A program made the position numbers and the translations under genes. Shown piece by piece: positions 17,874 to 27,139 of a DNA stretch of 64,000 bases. The stretch lies in assembly GCA_963771005.1 (NCBI GenBank), contig CAVYRO010000002.1:1054001-1118000 (forward strand), read 5' to 3'. The first letter of the stretch is position 1, and each line of letters opens with the position of its first letter. Below the pieces are notes generated by a model. It was not told the origin of the DNA, made no database searches, and saw only the letters and a list, made by a program, of their open reading frames with translations. The DNA is from DASQZK01 sp963771005 (GTDB taxonomy: Bacteria > Bacteroidota > Bacteroidia > Bacteroidales > GCA-2748055).

Positions 17874-18235
17874 TTTTTCAAATTTAATATGAGGATTTTC
17901 ATATGATGAACGGGGTCACCAGGACAAAAATAAGAAGGAAAAACCGGTAATCCCACCTTTTTTAAACATGTATCTAAACGTTTTGTGATCGGACTCAGGT
18001 AATCCCATGTAGGCAAACTGCTGATGGAAGACGCGAGATGTATTTCGGAAACAGGTTCTGAAAGCGTCTTCAACAACCTTTCCAATTTTACGATCGCTTT
18101 CATGACCGGTATGGGGAGACCCCGGAGGAGTATAGGTGAAGAACTACCGGGGTCATTGCATAGGAAAACCGCCGGTGGAAAATCCTGCCGGCGGCTTTTT
18201 ACTGACCAGTTACAAATTTTAACGGACCGGATCAT
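17874..18235. other. Intergenic stretch with terminator, no gene seen
   Basis: Open frames of 121 codons (minus) and 179 codons (plus, extending into the lipoprotein gene) cross this stretch, but neither has a recognisable start context, signal peptide or domain. They overlap each other and a strong terminator hairpin. I treat the stretch as non-coding, holding the end of the TonB-receptor operon and the SDR promoter. Confidence 0.6.
18164..18200 (-). terminator. Rho-independent terminator, reads on both strands
   Basis: Perfect 7-bp GC stem CCGCCGG (18169-18175) with CCGGCGG (18188-18194), a 12-base loop, and a T run on the plus strand plus an A run (T on the minus strand) on the other side. 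It lies about 36 bases after the stop of the minus-strand lipoprotein gene at 18236, which it most likely ends. Confidence 0.85.
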
Positions 18236-19348
18236 TCAATCCATTTTGAACTCAATACCAAGACCGGCTACTTCCGAAGGATTGAACGGACTGAGCAGCG
18301 GCAGATGTGATTCGATCTCTTCATACCTGCTGTCTGGAGCGGTACCTCCCCGGACGAAGCCGTTACTGTTGAAATATCCGGGAGCTTCGGTGTTGTGGAG
18401 AAAAGCATCGACATCGTCCGGATTGATATTCGGCCAGAGACTGAATATCTGGTTGCTGAAGACATTCTTAACGGAGTATGTTTCAAGCAAAACTTCACGT
18501 GAACTCTCGTCCAGGTCACTTGGCGGTAGTCCCACCTCGGCCACTGCAATATTCAGACCGTAGGTGCCGGCTGCGGCGAATGCCCAGTTGAATCCTTTTT
18601 CCCCGTCAAAGAAAGTTGCGTTGGGATGGTTGGAATTTCCGTATACATCGACGATCCCGTCCTTTTTACCCACGAACATTTTCAGCGAATTTATGGCGAA
18701 GGCATTTTTCAGCGGGCTGGGAACCGGAAGATCCGCCATCTCAACCAGCATCTGTGCTTCATATCCGTTCCCGCCGGCTTCGCTGTAATCGATACGCCCG
18801 ACAGCCTGTCCGGTACCGGGATCACCGTTGCGATTGATATTGTAAGGTTTGAGAATGGCAATACCTCTTCTGGGTGAACGGTTCCAGAAGATCTGCATGG
18901 CATAGCCTCCGTCAGCAGCACCTTCCGATCCTGCATCAGTCATTGAAAGTCCGAACTCCCACTGAATTCCTTCAAAAACCGGATTTTCAGTGACTACCAC
19001 ATTTTTGTCGCGCCCGTCATCATCACTTTTGAAGGTAAGAGTCATGGGTTTATCAATATTATACCTCCAAAGGCCTTTGATGATATCTTCGACGATCTCT
19101 CCTCCGCCCGCTCCTACGGCGATGAAGGTTACAAGATTGAGATATACAAGATTCCCGTTAAGGGTATCGATTGCTGCCGTGGCTTTTTTGCCGCCATCCA
19201 GGCTCAGGGCCCCCGGAATTTCTACGCTGAATTTTTCGGGAAGGATGGAGCCCTGGTCCGTTCCCGGCACCGGTTCTTTCTCACAACTGCTGAGTATGAG
19301 TCCGAATGAAAACAGGATGGCTGAAATAAGGATCATGTGCTTTTTCAT
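18236..19348 (-). CDS. Secreted lipoprotein of unknown family, end of TonB-receptor gene group
   Basis: 370 residues with a lipoprotein signal (MKKHMILISAILFSFGLILSSC; Cys22) and then an acidic linker. The mature protein is rich in Gly, Asp, Asn and aromatic residues. No named domain was recognised. It follows the DUF4249 gene after 157 bases on the same strand and is closed by a terminator at 18164-18200. Its place suggests a surface partner of the TonB receptor, for example in binding the imported ligand, but that is from context only. Confidence 0.8.
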   Translation of the reverse strand: MKKHMILISAILFSFGLILSSCEKEPVPGTDQGSILPEKFSVEIPGALSLDGGKKATAAIDTLNGNLVYLNLVTFIAVGAGGGEIVEDIIKGLWRYNIDKPMTLTFKSDDDGRDKNVVVTENPVFEGIQWEFGLSMTDAGSEGAADGGYAMQIFWNRSPRRGIAILKPYNINRNGDPGTGQAVGRIDYSEAGGNGYEAQMLVEMADLPVPSPLKNAFAINSLKMFVGKKDGIVDVYGNSNHPNATFFDGEKGFNWAFAAAGTYGLNIAVAEVGLPPSDLDESSREVLLETYSVKNVFSNQIFSLWPNINPDDVDAFLHNTEAPGYFNSNGFVRGGTAPDSRYEEIESHLPLLSPFNPSEVAGLGIEFKMD

Positions 19349-19505
19349 GGTTCTGAAATTTAAATTATGAATTGATGTTTACTTCGTATTACGCGATTTC
19401 GTAACCATCACACATGAAAAAGAATTTACCCTTACGCGGGGGAAAGAAAAAAAGAGGATTGTTTTAGGAATATTTCTCCGGGACCCGGTTTCCTCTCCCG
19501 GTATT

Positions 19506-20303
19506 TCATTCAAAATAAACCGTATCGCTCACCACTGTACAGGCGGCAAAATACCCGGCAGCACCGTTGCTAAGGTTGGTGGTGAGGTTTCCCGGGAGGA
19601 CGTCGAACCAGCCACCCTTCCATTCGGTCTCTGAAAGAAGGCTGCGGATGAAATGTTCATATCCGGGAGAGAGGGAATATTTTTCCCTGATGACGCGGGC
19701 ATCGGGGGGGAAGCTCAGTTTTTCCGCCGTGGGCTTGAAAACCTGGTTAACATCTATGGTCGACAGGATATATTGATAGAATATAACCTCTTCATCCTGC
19801 CCGGGAATGGAATTATTCTTCCAGGTGACCGTGTATCTTATCATGGATGGCTCTCCCTGCCCCGGTGTATTGATAAGGTAGTTTCCCGGTACCGCCGCAT
19901 CTTCACTGAAGCTGAACTGGTCAAGCGGCGTCACCGGTCTCATAGAGGCCGCGGCTGTGAAGTCTTTATCTCCCATCCGGATGAACAGCCGGTAGCTCCG
20001 GTTGATCACACCCCGGAAATTTGCGGGAGGTTTATAAATTCCGGGAAATGAAATATCTTCATCCAAAAGGAGCGTATCATCTCCGCCGTAAATGGCAATG
20101 AGAGCATTTTTCACCGGCTGGGGAAGCGCAGTGGGATCTCCCTCCGGCAGCGCCAGTTTCACGTAACTCATGCCTGCTACGTTTGTCACAAAACCCTCAA
20201 CAACAATCTCCGGCAACCCGTATGTTTCCAATTTCCAGCCGGTGGGTTTTTCGCAGGACTGGAAAAGAAGGAAAAGGGTAATGAAAACAGTATATTTTTT
20301 CAT
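19506..20303 (-). CDS. DUF4249 family lipoprotein
   Basis: 265 residues. Lipoprotein signal MKKYTVFITLFLLFQSC with Cys17. Shortly after comes the family's typical first strand, PEIVVEGFVTN, and later the GVINRSYRLFIRMGDKDFTAAASM region and the central VTWKNNS strand. DUF4249 proteins are surface lipoproteins coded next to TonB receptors carrying a carboxypeptidase-like domain, as here: the ATG at 20301-20303 overlaps the receptor's TGA by one base. Presumed accessory to receptor function on the outer membrane. The biochemical role of the family is not known. Confidence 0.88.
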   Translation of the reverse strand: MKKYTVFITLFLLFQSCEKPTGWKLETYGLPEIVVEGFVTNVAGMSYVKLALPEGDPTALPQPVKNALIAIYGGDDTLLLDEDISFPGIYKPPANFRGVINRSYRLFIRMGDKDFTAAASMRPVTPLDQFSFSEDAAVPGNYLINTPGQGEPSMIRYTVTWKNNSIPGQDEEVIFYQYILSTIDVNQVFKPTAEKLSFPPDARVIREKYSLSPGYEHFIRSLLSETEWKGGWFDVLPGNLTTNLSNGAAGYFAACTVVSDTVYFE

Positions 20304-22948
20304 CAGAATCTGAAATGATAACTTACGGACGGGATCACCCCGAAAACATACATCATCGAAGGCTGAAGCGATTGCAATTCACTATGGTCGAGGGGCACCA
20401 CGAGGTTCCCTTCCGCATTTACCATCTTATTGAAATTAATAATGAACGGATTTTTATGCCCGTAGATATTGAAAAACGAAATGTTCAGCAAATGCTCATT
20501 TTTAGCCGTTAGTTTATTGAGCCTGATTTCCGTGGCGAGATCAAGCCTGTGGTATAAGGGTAACCTGTCGTTGTTACGTTCGGCATACCAGGGGACCTGA
20601 TACCCGTTATAAATATAGTAACCTGTGGGTGAGGTGAAGGGATTTCCCGAAGAAAAAACCCAGTTGGCCGATACCGTCCACCTGGATTTTACCCGGTAAT
20701 TCCCGGTAATGGAAAGTGAATGCGGCCGGTCATAGTCTGCCGGGAAAAAAAGGTTATTGTTCACCTCGCTTATTCTCAGCCGGGTATGGGTGAAGGCATA
20801 GGATAACCAGCCATTGATCCTCCCACCGGTCTTTTTAATCAGCACCTCCAAACCAAAGGCCCTGCCGATCCCATACCGCAGTTCGGCTTCGGTAAGCGGG
20901 TTAAAAAGCATGAATGCATGGTCGGCATAGCTGATGAAGTTATACATGCCTTTGATGAAGACATCTGCATCGATGTAAACCGGAATCTTTCTTTGTTTCC
21001 AGGTAATCCCCGCGGTAAATTGATCCGATCTCAATGGTTTTACCCCCGGCCCCGAGGGAAGCCAGATATCCAGGGTTGTAAAAGGACTGATTGAATTGGA
21101 AATACGGTATTCAAATTGCGAGGTGCGTGCAAAGGCCAACCGGATTGCGACATCCGGACTGACAATAAATCTCACGCTCAGTCGCGGATCGACGAAGAGG
21201 AAATGGTGGTACCGCTCCCCTTTCCCATATTCTGTGGTATCGGTGGGGAGATGTTCATTATCGAGCGTTATTTCCGTGGAGGGGCCGGTATTTGTCCATC
21301 CGGTTAACCGGATACCGTATCTAAGCACCAGCCAGGAGACGGGTTTTTGCTCCTGGTCGACATACCATGTTGATTCGGCAGCCTGCCGGTCCGACATCCC
21401 GGGCAAGGAAGAGATCCCTTTACTGCCTTCAAAATAATGTCCCGGTGAATAGAAATGAGTACCCAGTAAGGCACCGAAACGGAAAGTACTTCCCGGATTA
21501 ATGTAATACGTGAAATCCGACTTGACAGCCAAAAGGGAGATTCCTGAATTCCACCTGTAGTTTCCTTCATACCAGGTATAAAGATTATAATCATAATCGC
21601 TGATTATGAGGCTTGTGTTCATGAAAAGCCGGTCACCGAAGATATGGTTCCAGCGAAAGTTGGAGGCAAAGTTCGTCCAGCCAAGGCCGTTGGATCGAAA
21701 TTGTGCCTCATGGTTCCGGAATTTATCGGCGCCGGCATATCCGGAAAGGAAGAGCCGGTTCTTCTCATTGACCCTGATATTGTACTTAAGGATAAAGTCG
21801 GTGAAATAGAGCTGATCCACCGACGGGCTTGAACCGGTCAGCAACCATCTAAGGTGGGAACGCCTGGCTGATACAAAGAAGGAACTTTTCTTCCGGAACA
21901 GGGGACCTTCCAGGTTAAGGGTAGTGGCCACCGGGCCGGTATTCCCGCTGAAGGTCACCCGTTCACGGTTCCCTTCCCTCAACTTGATGTCCACCACCGA
22001 AGAAAGACGTCCCCCATACACTGCCGGCATGTCTCCTTTATATACTCCGATACTGTTCAGTGCACCGGGTGTGAACGAGGAAAAGATACCCAGCATATGG
22101 GCCGGGTTATATATGGGCGCTTCATCGACAAGGATCAGGTTCTGGTCGCTGCTGCCTCCTCTGACGTGAAACAGTATTGACCCGTCGCTGTAAAAATTGA
22201 CCCCTGGAAGAGCCTGCAGGGATTTAATAATGTCCGGCTCACCAAGGAAGCCGGGCATGTTCCTTACAGAAGCCACGTTGATCTCCTGTTTTCCTTCCCC
22301 GGTGCCTTCCATCGTACGGGATGCCTCATCCGAAACAATGACAACCTCCCGGATTTCCTCCGTACGTTTTGCAAGCGTAAAGTTATTCAACAGGTCATCG
22401 GTGAGCCTGACATGTAAGGTATCGGCTGAATAGCCGATATATGAGATAAACAACCTGTGATCGCCCTCATCCAGCCTTAACGAATAAAATCCATACCCGT
22501 TGGAGATCGTCCCAGCCCCGCTGGCTGCATCAGCTACCGTTGCACCTATTAGGACCTCTCCCGTTTCAGCATCTGTCACATGGCCGCTGATCACAAATTT
22601 TTCCGTTTTCCGCCGGTCCGGTGTTTCTGCAGGTAACGGTTCCGGTTTCAGAATAATATGATTACCGAGAAATGACCAGGAAATGCCCATACTTCTGAGA
22701 AATGAAAGAGCCGCTTCAGGATCATCCTCATTGATATGAATATTTATGAGGGTATCGGCATGGATTTTTTCAGGATTGTATGAGAATTCATAACCTGTTT
22801 TAACACGCAGGGAATCGAGAACGCGGGAAAGACTGATATTTTCTGCATTCAGTATGATCCGGCCATTTATCTGGGCAAAAATGGCAGGCGTGATAGTTAG
22901 CAGGAGAAAAAGAAGAAGGATGCGATATATAGCCTTTTGCTCAGCCAT
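20303..22948 (-). CDS. TonB-dependent receptor with STN signalling domain
   Basis: 881 residues from the ATG at 22946-22948, chosen because it starts the signal peptide MAEQKAIYRILLLFLLL...IFAQ; the open frame goes further upstream into the anti-sigma gene. After the signal lies an STN domain (about 25-85; SLSRVLDSLRVKTGYEFSYN), which passes signals to a FecR-type anti-sigma. A carboxypeptidase-like regulatory domain (about 100-190), a plug (about 200-320; ALPGVNFYSDGSILFHVRGG) and a 22-strand barrel ending in a terminal aromatic (YHFRF) follow. It sits 10 bases after the FecR gene. It imports an unknown substrate and reports on its uptake to the sigma factor. Confidence 0.93.
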   Translation of the reverse strand: MAEQKAIYRILLLFLLLTITPAIFAQINGRIILNAENISLSRVLDSLRVKTGYEFSYNPEKIHADTLINIHINEDDPEAALSFLRSMGISWSFLGNHIILKPEPLPAETPDRRKTEKFVISGHVTDAETGEVLIGATVADAASGAGTISNGYGFYSLRLDEGDHRLFISYIGYSADTLHVRLTDDLLNNFTLAKRTEEIREVVIVSDEASRTMEGTGEGKQEINVASVRNMPGFLGEPDIIKSLQALPGVNFYSDGSILFHVRGGSSDQNLILVDEAPIYNPAHMLGIFSSFTPGALNSIGVYKGDMPAVYGGRLSSVVDIKLREGNRERVTFSGNTGPVATTLNLEGPLFRKKSSFFVSARRSHLRWLLTGSSPSVDQLYFTDFILKYNIRVNEKNRLFLSGYAGADKFRNHEAQFRSNGLGWTNFASNFRWNHIFGDRLFMNTSLIISDYDYNLYTWYEGNYRWNSGISLLAVKSDFTYYINPGSTFRFGALLGTHFYSPGHYFEGSKGISSLPGMSDRQAAESTWYVDQEQKPVSWLVLRYGIRLTGWTNTGPSTEITLDNEHLPTDTTEYGKGERYHHFLFVDPRLSVRFIVSPDVAIRLAFARTSQFEYRISNSISPFTTLDIWLPSGPGVKPLRSDQFTAGITWKQRKIPVYIDADVFIKGMYNFISYADHAFMLFNPLTEAELRYGIGRAFGLEVLIKKTGGRINGWLSYAFTHTRLRISEVNNNLFFPADYDRPHSLSITGNYRVKSRWTVSANWVFSSGNPFTSPTGYYIYNGYQVPWYAERNNDRLPLYHRLDLATEIRLNKLTAKNEHLLNISFFNIYGHKNPFIINFNKMVNAEGNLVVPLDHSELQSLQPSMMYVFGVIPSVSYHFRF

Positions 22949-22958
22949 AAGCGGTACA

Positions 22959-23972
22959 TCAGCAGCCCGTTCCCGAGAAGTACAGGATCCCGTTCTTCTC
23001 GTTGACCTGGAGATCGAGCGTTTGTTCAAGGGTTTCCAGCACATTCTGTAGCGGGGCATTGTCAAAGGTAACCGTGATCCTGCAACTTTTTAAAGCAGGG
23101 TCACGTATGACTGACTCTGTGCCGTAAACAGCCCGTATCACAGATATCACTTCATCCATGGGGGCGTTCCGGAAATGGATGATCCCCGTTTTCCAGGCAT
23201 CAAAGTTCGGGTCCGGATTTTGATTTTTTGTTATTGCCTTATCATTTCTTGAATAAATTCCTCTTTCTCCCGGGGAAATGATCTGCCTGTGATCCTCCAT
23301 GTTCCTGGGATAAACTTCAACTTCCCCGGTGGAAACGATTACTTCAACAACATCTTTCCTCTTCCAGGCTTCCAGGTTGAACGAGGTGCCCAGGACCTGA
23401 AGAATGAAATTTCCCGACGCGACGGTGAAGGGGCGGGTGATATCCCGTTTCACATTGAAGAAAGCTTCTCCGTCAAGTCTTACATGTCGCTTGTTTTCAT
23501 CGAATTTTTTGGGAAATTCGAGTATGGCACCCCTGTTGAGCGTCACATGCGAACCATCGGGAAGATCAACGCTGACCTTACCGGTCGTGGCAGTGATCTT
23601 TTCATAGCTGAAAGTATGATAAATGAAGACCGCACTGTATCCCAGCAATAAACCGATGACCATGACAGCCGCCACTCTGAGAAGAAGCGGTATGAACCTG
23701 ATCGATGTCCCCTTCTCGTCGGGCTGTGTATCCTCCTGGGCGGAATTCAGAAAAGTTTCCCATTCATGATCAATATTGATATCAATATCGGTAAAAATCG
23801 TAAGTCTCCCGGTAGTTTCCCATATCCTCCGGTACTGTTCGAAAGTTCTTCTATTTTCTTCCGATGCAGCTTTCCAACGTTCGATATCTATGATATCATC
23901 CGTATTCACCTCTCCGGAGAGATATCTGGCTATCAGATCAACGGGAATGCTATTTTTTTCTTTCTCTGTCAT
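22959..23972 (-). CDS. FecR-type anti-sigma factor
   Basis: 337 residues. The cytoplasmic N-terminal part (1-90), which would bind the sigma factor, has the typical IARYLSGEVNTDDIIDIERWKAASEENRRTFEQ in shorter family form. One transmembrane helix lies at about 93-115. The periplasmic FecR domain (about 130-235) shows the KVSVDLPDGSHVTLNRG and LDGEAFFNVKRD strands, and the C-terminal DUF4974 domain (about 260-330) contains VTFDNAPLQNVLETLEQTL. It transmits the state of the TonB receptor to the ECF sigma factor. It lies 60 bases after the sigma gene. Confidence 0.93.
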   Translation of the reverse strand: MTEKEKNSIPVDLIARYLSGEVNTDDIIDIERWKAASEENRRTFEQYRRIWETTGRLTIFTDIDINIDHEWETFLNSAQEDTQPDEKGTSIRFIPLLLRVAAVMVIGLLLGYSAVFIYHTFSYEKITATTGKVSVDLPDGSHVTLNRGAILEFPKKFDENKRHVRLDGEAFFNVKRDITRPFTVASGNFILQVLGTSFNLEAWKRKDVVEVIVSTGEVEVYPRNMEDHRQIISPGERGIYSRNDKAITKNQNPDPNFDAWKTGIIHFRNAPMDEVISVIRAVYGTESVIRDPALKSCRITVTFDNAPLQNVLETLEQTLDLQVNEKNGILYFSGTGC

Positions 23973-24032
23973 TTCTATTAACTCGGCTTCTTAAATTGTC
24001 ACACATCAACGATCAATTACCCTGACTGAAAA

Positions 24033-24602
24033 TTAAAAAAAATGGATCACCAGCCATAAAACAAGTATCTCTAGATAATCAACAAGAATTTTACGGAGAT
24101 GTTTTAACGCTTTCGACATTTGAGCTTCAACAGTTTTAACCGAAATATTTAACTTAATTGCAATCTCTTTGTATTTCAAACCTTCCAGCCGGTTCATTTT
24201 AAAAACCAGGGCACATTTTTCCGGCAATCCCGCTATTGCAGAATTCATGGCAGCCTCCAGCTCGGCTGCTTCCATATTATCCTGTGCTGAAGCCGAAAAA
24301 TCTTCGCCTGTTTGTAAATCCGTAATTTCACCCCTGCGAAATTTCGAATTATCCCGGATGTAATTCAGGCATCTATTCCGGACCGCCGTAAAGAGATAAG
24401 ACCGGAGAGGAGTGTCGTGGTGAATCTCATGCCGCTTTTCCCATATCCGGAAAAAAACATGATGCACCACTTCCTTCGCCGCATCTGCATCCTTAACATA
24501 GCGCATCGCAAACCAGACCAGGGGTGAAAAATATTCCCGGAAAATCTTTTCAAAATCATCAATGCTGATGAACGGTGAGTTATGTGCCTTCTCTTCTGCC
24601 AA
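24033..24602 (-). CDS. ECF RNA polymerase sigma factor (Bacteroidota type)
   Basis: 189 residues. Region 2 (about 18-85) has the -10-reading segment with DADAAKEVVHHVFFRIWEKR, and region 4 (about 125-178) contains LPEKCALVFKMNRLEGLKYKEIA and the helix-turn-helix ISVKTVEAQMSKALKHLRK. The first in-frame start is TTG at 24600-24602; no ATG occurs before residue 38, so the TTG start is real or the gene is slightly mis-started. Upstream of the anti-sigma and TonB receptor genes, it completes the sigma/anti-sigma/receptor chain and probably activates its own operon. Confidence 0.92.
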   Translation of the reverse strand: MAEEKAHNSPFISIDDFEKIFREYFSPLVWFAMRYVKDADAAKEVVHHVFFRIWEKRHEIHHDTPLRSYLFTAVRNRCLNYIRDNSKFRRGEITDLQTGEDFSASAQDNMEAAELEAAMNSAIAGLPEKCALVFKMNRLEGLKYKEIAIKLNISVKTVEAQMSKALKHLRKILVDYLEILVLWLVIHFF

Positions 24603-24663
24603 AACATTTTGTATGATCCCGTAAAACTACGGAAAATCCAATTATTATATTGGAATTCCGGTT

Positions 24664-25362
24664 TTATCCCCGGGCGTCCCGGGGAATAAAATACCTGAAG
24701 ATCGATTCGATCATCCGGAAACCTCCCCGGTGAAACAGCTGGTGATCATCGAGAAGTTTTTCCTCATTCATTATAAAAGGTCCGCCGGTAATTTCTTCTC
24801 CGCAATGTTTCACGAGGTTCTGTGCACCTGTGGAAGTGATCTCCGGATGGAATTGAAGGGCAAGGACATTTTCCCCATAAATAAATGCCTGGTTTGGCGT
24901 GGCTTCGGAGCTGTAAAGACGAACGGCATTTTCAGGCAGAGTGAAGGTTTCGCCGTGCCAATGGAAAACCGTGAGATAGTCGGGTAGAAATCCAAGCTGA
25001 TCGTTCGTTGCCTCTTTCTTCACCGGAAACCAGCCTATTTCACGGTGGGGGGCTTTTATCACCTCAGCGCCGAGAGCCGAGGCGATAAGCTGTGCCCCAA
25101 GACAAAGGCCGAAAACCAGCTTACCTCTAGCCATAGCCTCCGAGATGACCTGTTTTTCACCGGTCAGCCAGGGATACTGCACCTCATCATGAATACTCAT
25201 CGGACCGCCTGTCACCAAAAGCATATCATAATCCTCAGCATCGGGAAGTCTCTCATTCAGAAAGAGCCGGCAATATTTCATCCGGTATCCGGCCCTTTCG
25301 CATATTGAAATGATATGACCCGGATCCTCAAAGGGCACATGCTGGATGACCTGTATGATCAT
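24664..25362 (-). CDS. Class I glutamine amidotransferase-like protein
   Basis: 232 residues with the Triad fold of GMP-synthase-like amidotransferases. The nucleophile elbow GLCLGAQL holds Cys near residue 86, and the His-Glu pair is in LQFHPEI near 168-170. An early VTGGPMSIHDE segment is also typical. No synthetase domain is fused, so it is one of the stand-alone family members; some of these hydrolyse gamma-glutamyl compounds, but this cannot be read from the sequence. The gene lies 60 bases upstream of the sigma gene on the same strand. Confidence 0.88.
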   Translation of the reverse strand: MIIQVIQHVPFEDPGHIISICERAGYRMKYCRLFLNERLPDAEDYDMLLVTGGPMSIHDEVQYPWLTGEKQVISEAMARGKLVFGLCLGAQLIASALGAEVIKAPHREIGWFPVKKEATNDQLGFLPDYLTVFHWHGETFTLPENAVRLYSSEATPNQAFIYGENVLALQFHPEITSTGAQNLVKHCGEEITGGPFIMNEEKLLDDHQLFHRGGFRMIESIFRYFIPRDARG

Positions 25363-25556
25363 ATTGCATCATTTTTAATGAGAGATTCAACAAAAATATA
25401 AAAAAGATTGTCCCCTGTTAGAAATTACAGAGGTATGTTATCCCTAAAATTTTCGGAAGGGCAAAATAAATCCGCAGTTGTGAAAAATTTTGCCGGATTG
25501 TTTATATTCAAAACCCTGTCTTTCAATATCCGCGCAGAAATTTGCAGCGGAATTCA

Positions 25557-25564
25557 TACCTTTG
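25557..25564 (+). promoter_or_regulatory. Bacteroidota -7 box (TACCTTTG)
   Basis: TACCTTTG fits the Bacteroidota TAnnTTTG -7 element and lies 19 bases upstream of the methyltransferase ATG at 25584. A TTTG lies 12 bases further upstream, closer than the usual 19, so the -33 box is uncertain. Confidence 0.5.
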
Positions 25565-25583
25565 AATCCTAAAATCACTATCA

Positions 25584-26378
25584 ATGCAGGAAAGACATCT
25601 TCACAGCGACCAGTATTTTGAGGAACAGGTTTACACATCTAAAAATCACATTATACCCTTCATTGAAGGGATCCATGAGCTTCAGGCAGGGGCTGAGGTG
25701 CTGGAGATCGGTTGTGGTGAGGGAGGTAATCTGAAGCCTTTCCTTGACAGGGGATGCAGAACGACGGGCATTGATCTTAATGAAGATAAGATCGCGAAGG
25801 CCAAAAAGATATACGCCGGTCATCCGGATAACGAATTAATGACCCTGATTGCAGAGGATATTTATAATGTGGGGGGATCCTTTGACGGCAAATTCGATGT
25901 GATCATGATGAGAGATGTACTTGAGCATATCCATGATCACGACAGGTTTTTGAAATATGCAAAACGTTTTCTCAAACCCGGCGGACTCTTTTTCCTGGGT
26001 TTTCCTCCCTGGCAGAATCCATTTGGCGGTCACCAGCAGATGTGCCATAGCCGTTTTCTGAGTCATCTTCCTTATTTCCATCTCCTTCCGGGTCAGCTCT
26101 ATCCCGGATTTATGAAACTCTTCGGAGAACCGGATGACGGTATAGGTTACCTGCTGGAGATCAGGGATACCCGAATTTCTATCGAGAAGTTCAGGAGGAT
26201 CATCCGAAGAGAGGGTTACAGGATCCGTAAGGAAGTTTTCTGGTTTGTAAACCCAAATTATGAAATTAAATTCAGGCTGAAACCAAGAAAACAGGCGGCA
26301 ATCATAAATGGTGTTCCCTGGATCAGGAATTTCCTGATTACAACCTGTTATTATATTATTGATCACCCGGTTAGGTAA
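25584..26378 (+). CDS. Class I SAM-dependent methyltransferase
   Basis: 264 residues. Motif I is VLEIGCGEGGNLKPF (about 39-53), motif II the acidic end of TTGIDLNEDKI, and motif III is FDVIMMRDVLEHIHD followed by FLKPGGLFFLGFPP. The second half carries an extra aromatic, His-rich segment (about 140-185; GGHQQMCHSRFLSHLPYFHLLPG), which may form the substrate lid. Cytoplasmic. The next gene, a GNAT acetyltransferase, follows after 67 bases on the same strand. Substrate unknown. Confidence 0.88.
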   Translation: MQERHLHSDQYFEEQVYTSKNHIIPFIEGIHELQAGAEVLEIGCGEGGNLKPFLDRGCRTTGIDLNEDKIAKAKKIYAGHPDNELMTLIAEDIYNVGGSFDGKFDVIMMRDVLEHIHDHDRFLKYAKRFLKPGGLFFLGFPPWQNPFGGHQQMCHSRFLSHLPYFHLLPGQLYPGFMKLFGEPDDGIGYLLEIRDTRISIEKFRRIIRREGYRIRKEVFWFVNPNYEIKFRLKPRKQAAIINGVPWIRNFLITTCYYIIDHPVR

Positions 26379-26445
26379 TCCCGGCAGGTATTCCTGTTTT
26401 TATTGAAGATCCTTCGATATACGGGTGGTATGATCTCAAAGAGCA

Positions 26446-26991
26446 ATGATCATCGAATGCACAAATTTCATTCTCAGGCCCTGGCAGGATTCCGATATAC
26501 CGGAACTTGTCAGGCTGGCAAACAATAGGAAGATCTTCGAAAACGTCCGTGACCACTTCCCCTCACCCTATACATACCGGGATGCCGTTCAATGGCTGGA
26601 ATTCGTGAAGCAAAATAAGGAACCCCTCCGCCTTTTTGCCATTGAAACGGAAGGCCGGCTTGCCGGTAGTATCAGTATCGAATTTAAGACCGATGTTTAC
26701 CGTAAGAATGCGGAAATAGGATACTGGCTTGGAGAACCTTACTGGAACCGGCATATTATGACAGAAGCCATTAAATGCATTACCCGATATATCTTTGATC
26801 AGTTCGCCATCGTCCGAATCTATGCCGAGTCATTCGCCGACAATGCCGGTTCGAGACGGGCACTTGAGAAAGCAGGTTTCGTGTGTGAAGCGGTCCACAG
26901 AAGTAATATCATCAAGAATAACAAGATCAAAGACAGCTGCATTTACGCTTTGCTAAAGAAGGATTGGTCAGCCCGGGAGGAATCTCCCTGA
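26446..26991 (+). CDS. GNAT acetyltransferase, RimJ/RimL type
   Basis: 181 residues. N-terminal FILRPWQDSDIPELVRLANN is the usual start of the RimJ/RimL-like subgroup. The acetyl-CoA-binding region is around residues 85-125 (AEIGYWLGEPYWNRHIMTEAI), and the late motif NAGSRRALEKAGF is diagnostic. Members acetylate protein N-termini, aminoglycosides or small amines; the sequence does not say which. Confidence 0.9.
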   Translation: MIIECTNFILRPWQDSDIPELVRLANNRKIFENVRDHFPSPYTYRDAVQWLEFVKQNKEPLRLFAIETEGRLAGSISIEFKTDVYRKNAEIGYWLGEPYWNRHIMTEAIKCITRYIFDQFAIVRIYAESFADNAGSRRALEKAGFVCEAVHRSNIIKNNKIKDSCIYALLKKDWSAREESP

Positions 26992-27015
26992 TCCGCTGCC
27001 AGTCATATGCTGGCA

Positions 27016-27048
27016 AAAAAAAACCTGTCCAACAGCCATGGACAGGTT
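27016..27048 (-). terminator. Minus-strand rho-independent terminator
   Basis: 9-bp perfect stem (27022-27030 with 27040-27048), 9-base loop, and a run of A on the plus strand at 27016-27023 that is a U tract in a minus-strand transcript. The plus-strand side has no T tract. Confidence 0.8.
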
Positions 27049-27139
27049 AAACCTGACGGTTATAAGCACAAAGAAACTATCGTAAAACCCCTACTGGGTT
27101 ATTCATGATATCGTTGGAAATCAAATTCTTGTAACTCTT
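27016..27139 (-). ncRNA. Candidate small RNA or leader RNA
   Basis: On the minus strand a promoter-like pair (TTTA at 27173-27176, 19 bp, TATATTGC at 27146-27153) is followed by about 120 bases that end in a strong terminator: AACCTGTCC / GGACAGGTT stem (27022-27030 and 27040-27048), 9-base loop, and eight or more T on the minus strand. Inside lies a second small hairpin (AACCCAGTAGGGGTT) and a 9-codon frame at 27077-27106 (MNNPVGVLR). No gene lies on this strand for over 2 kb upstream, so the terminator needs another explanation. No family was recognised. Confidence 0.45.

Noticed and set aside
17870..18235. 121-codon minus-strand frame between the SDR and lipoprotein genes
   Set aside because: It runs through a strong intrinsic terminator, overlaps a plus-strand frame, and shows no domain or signal.
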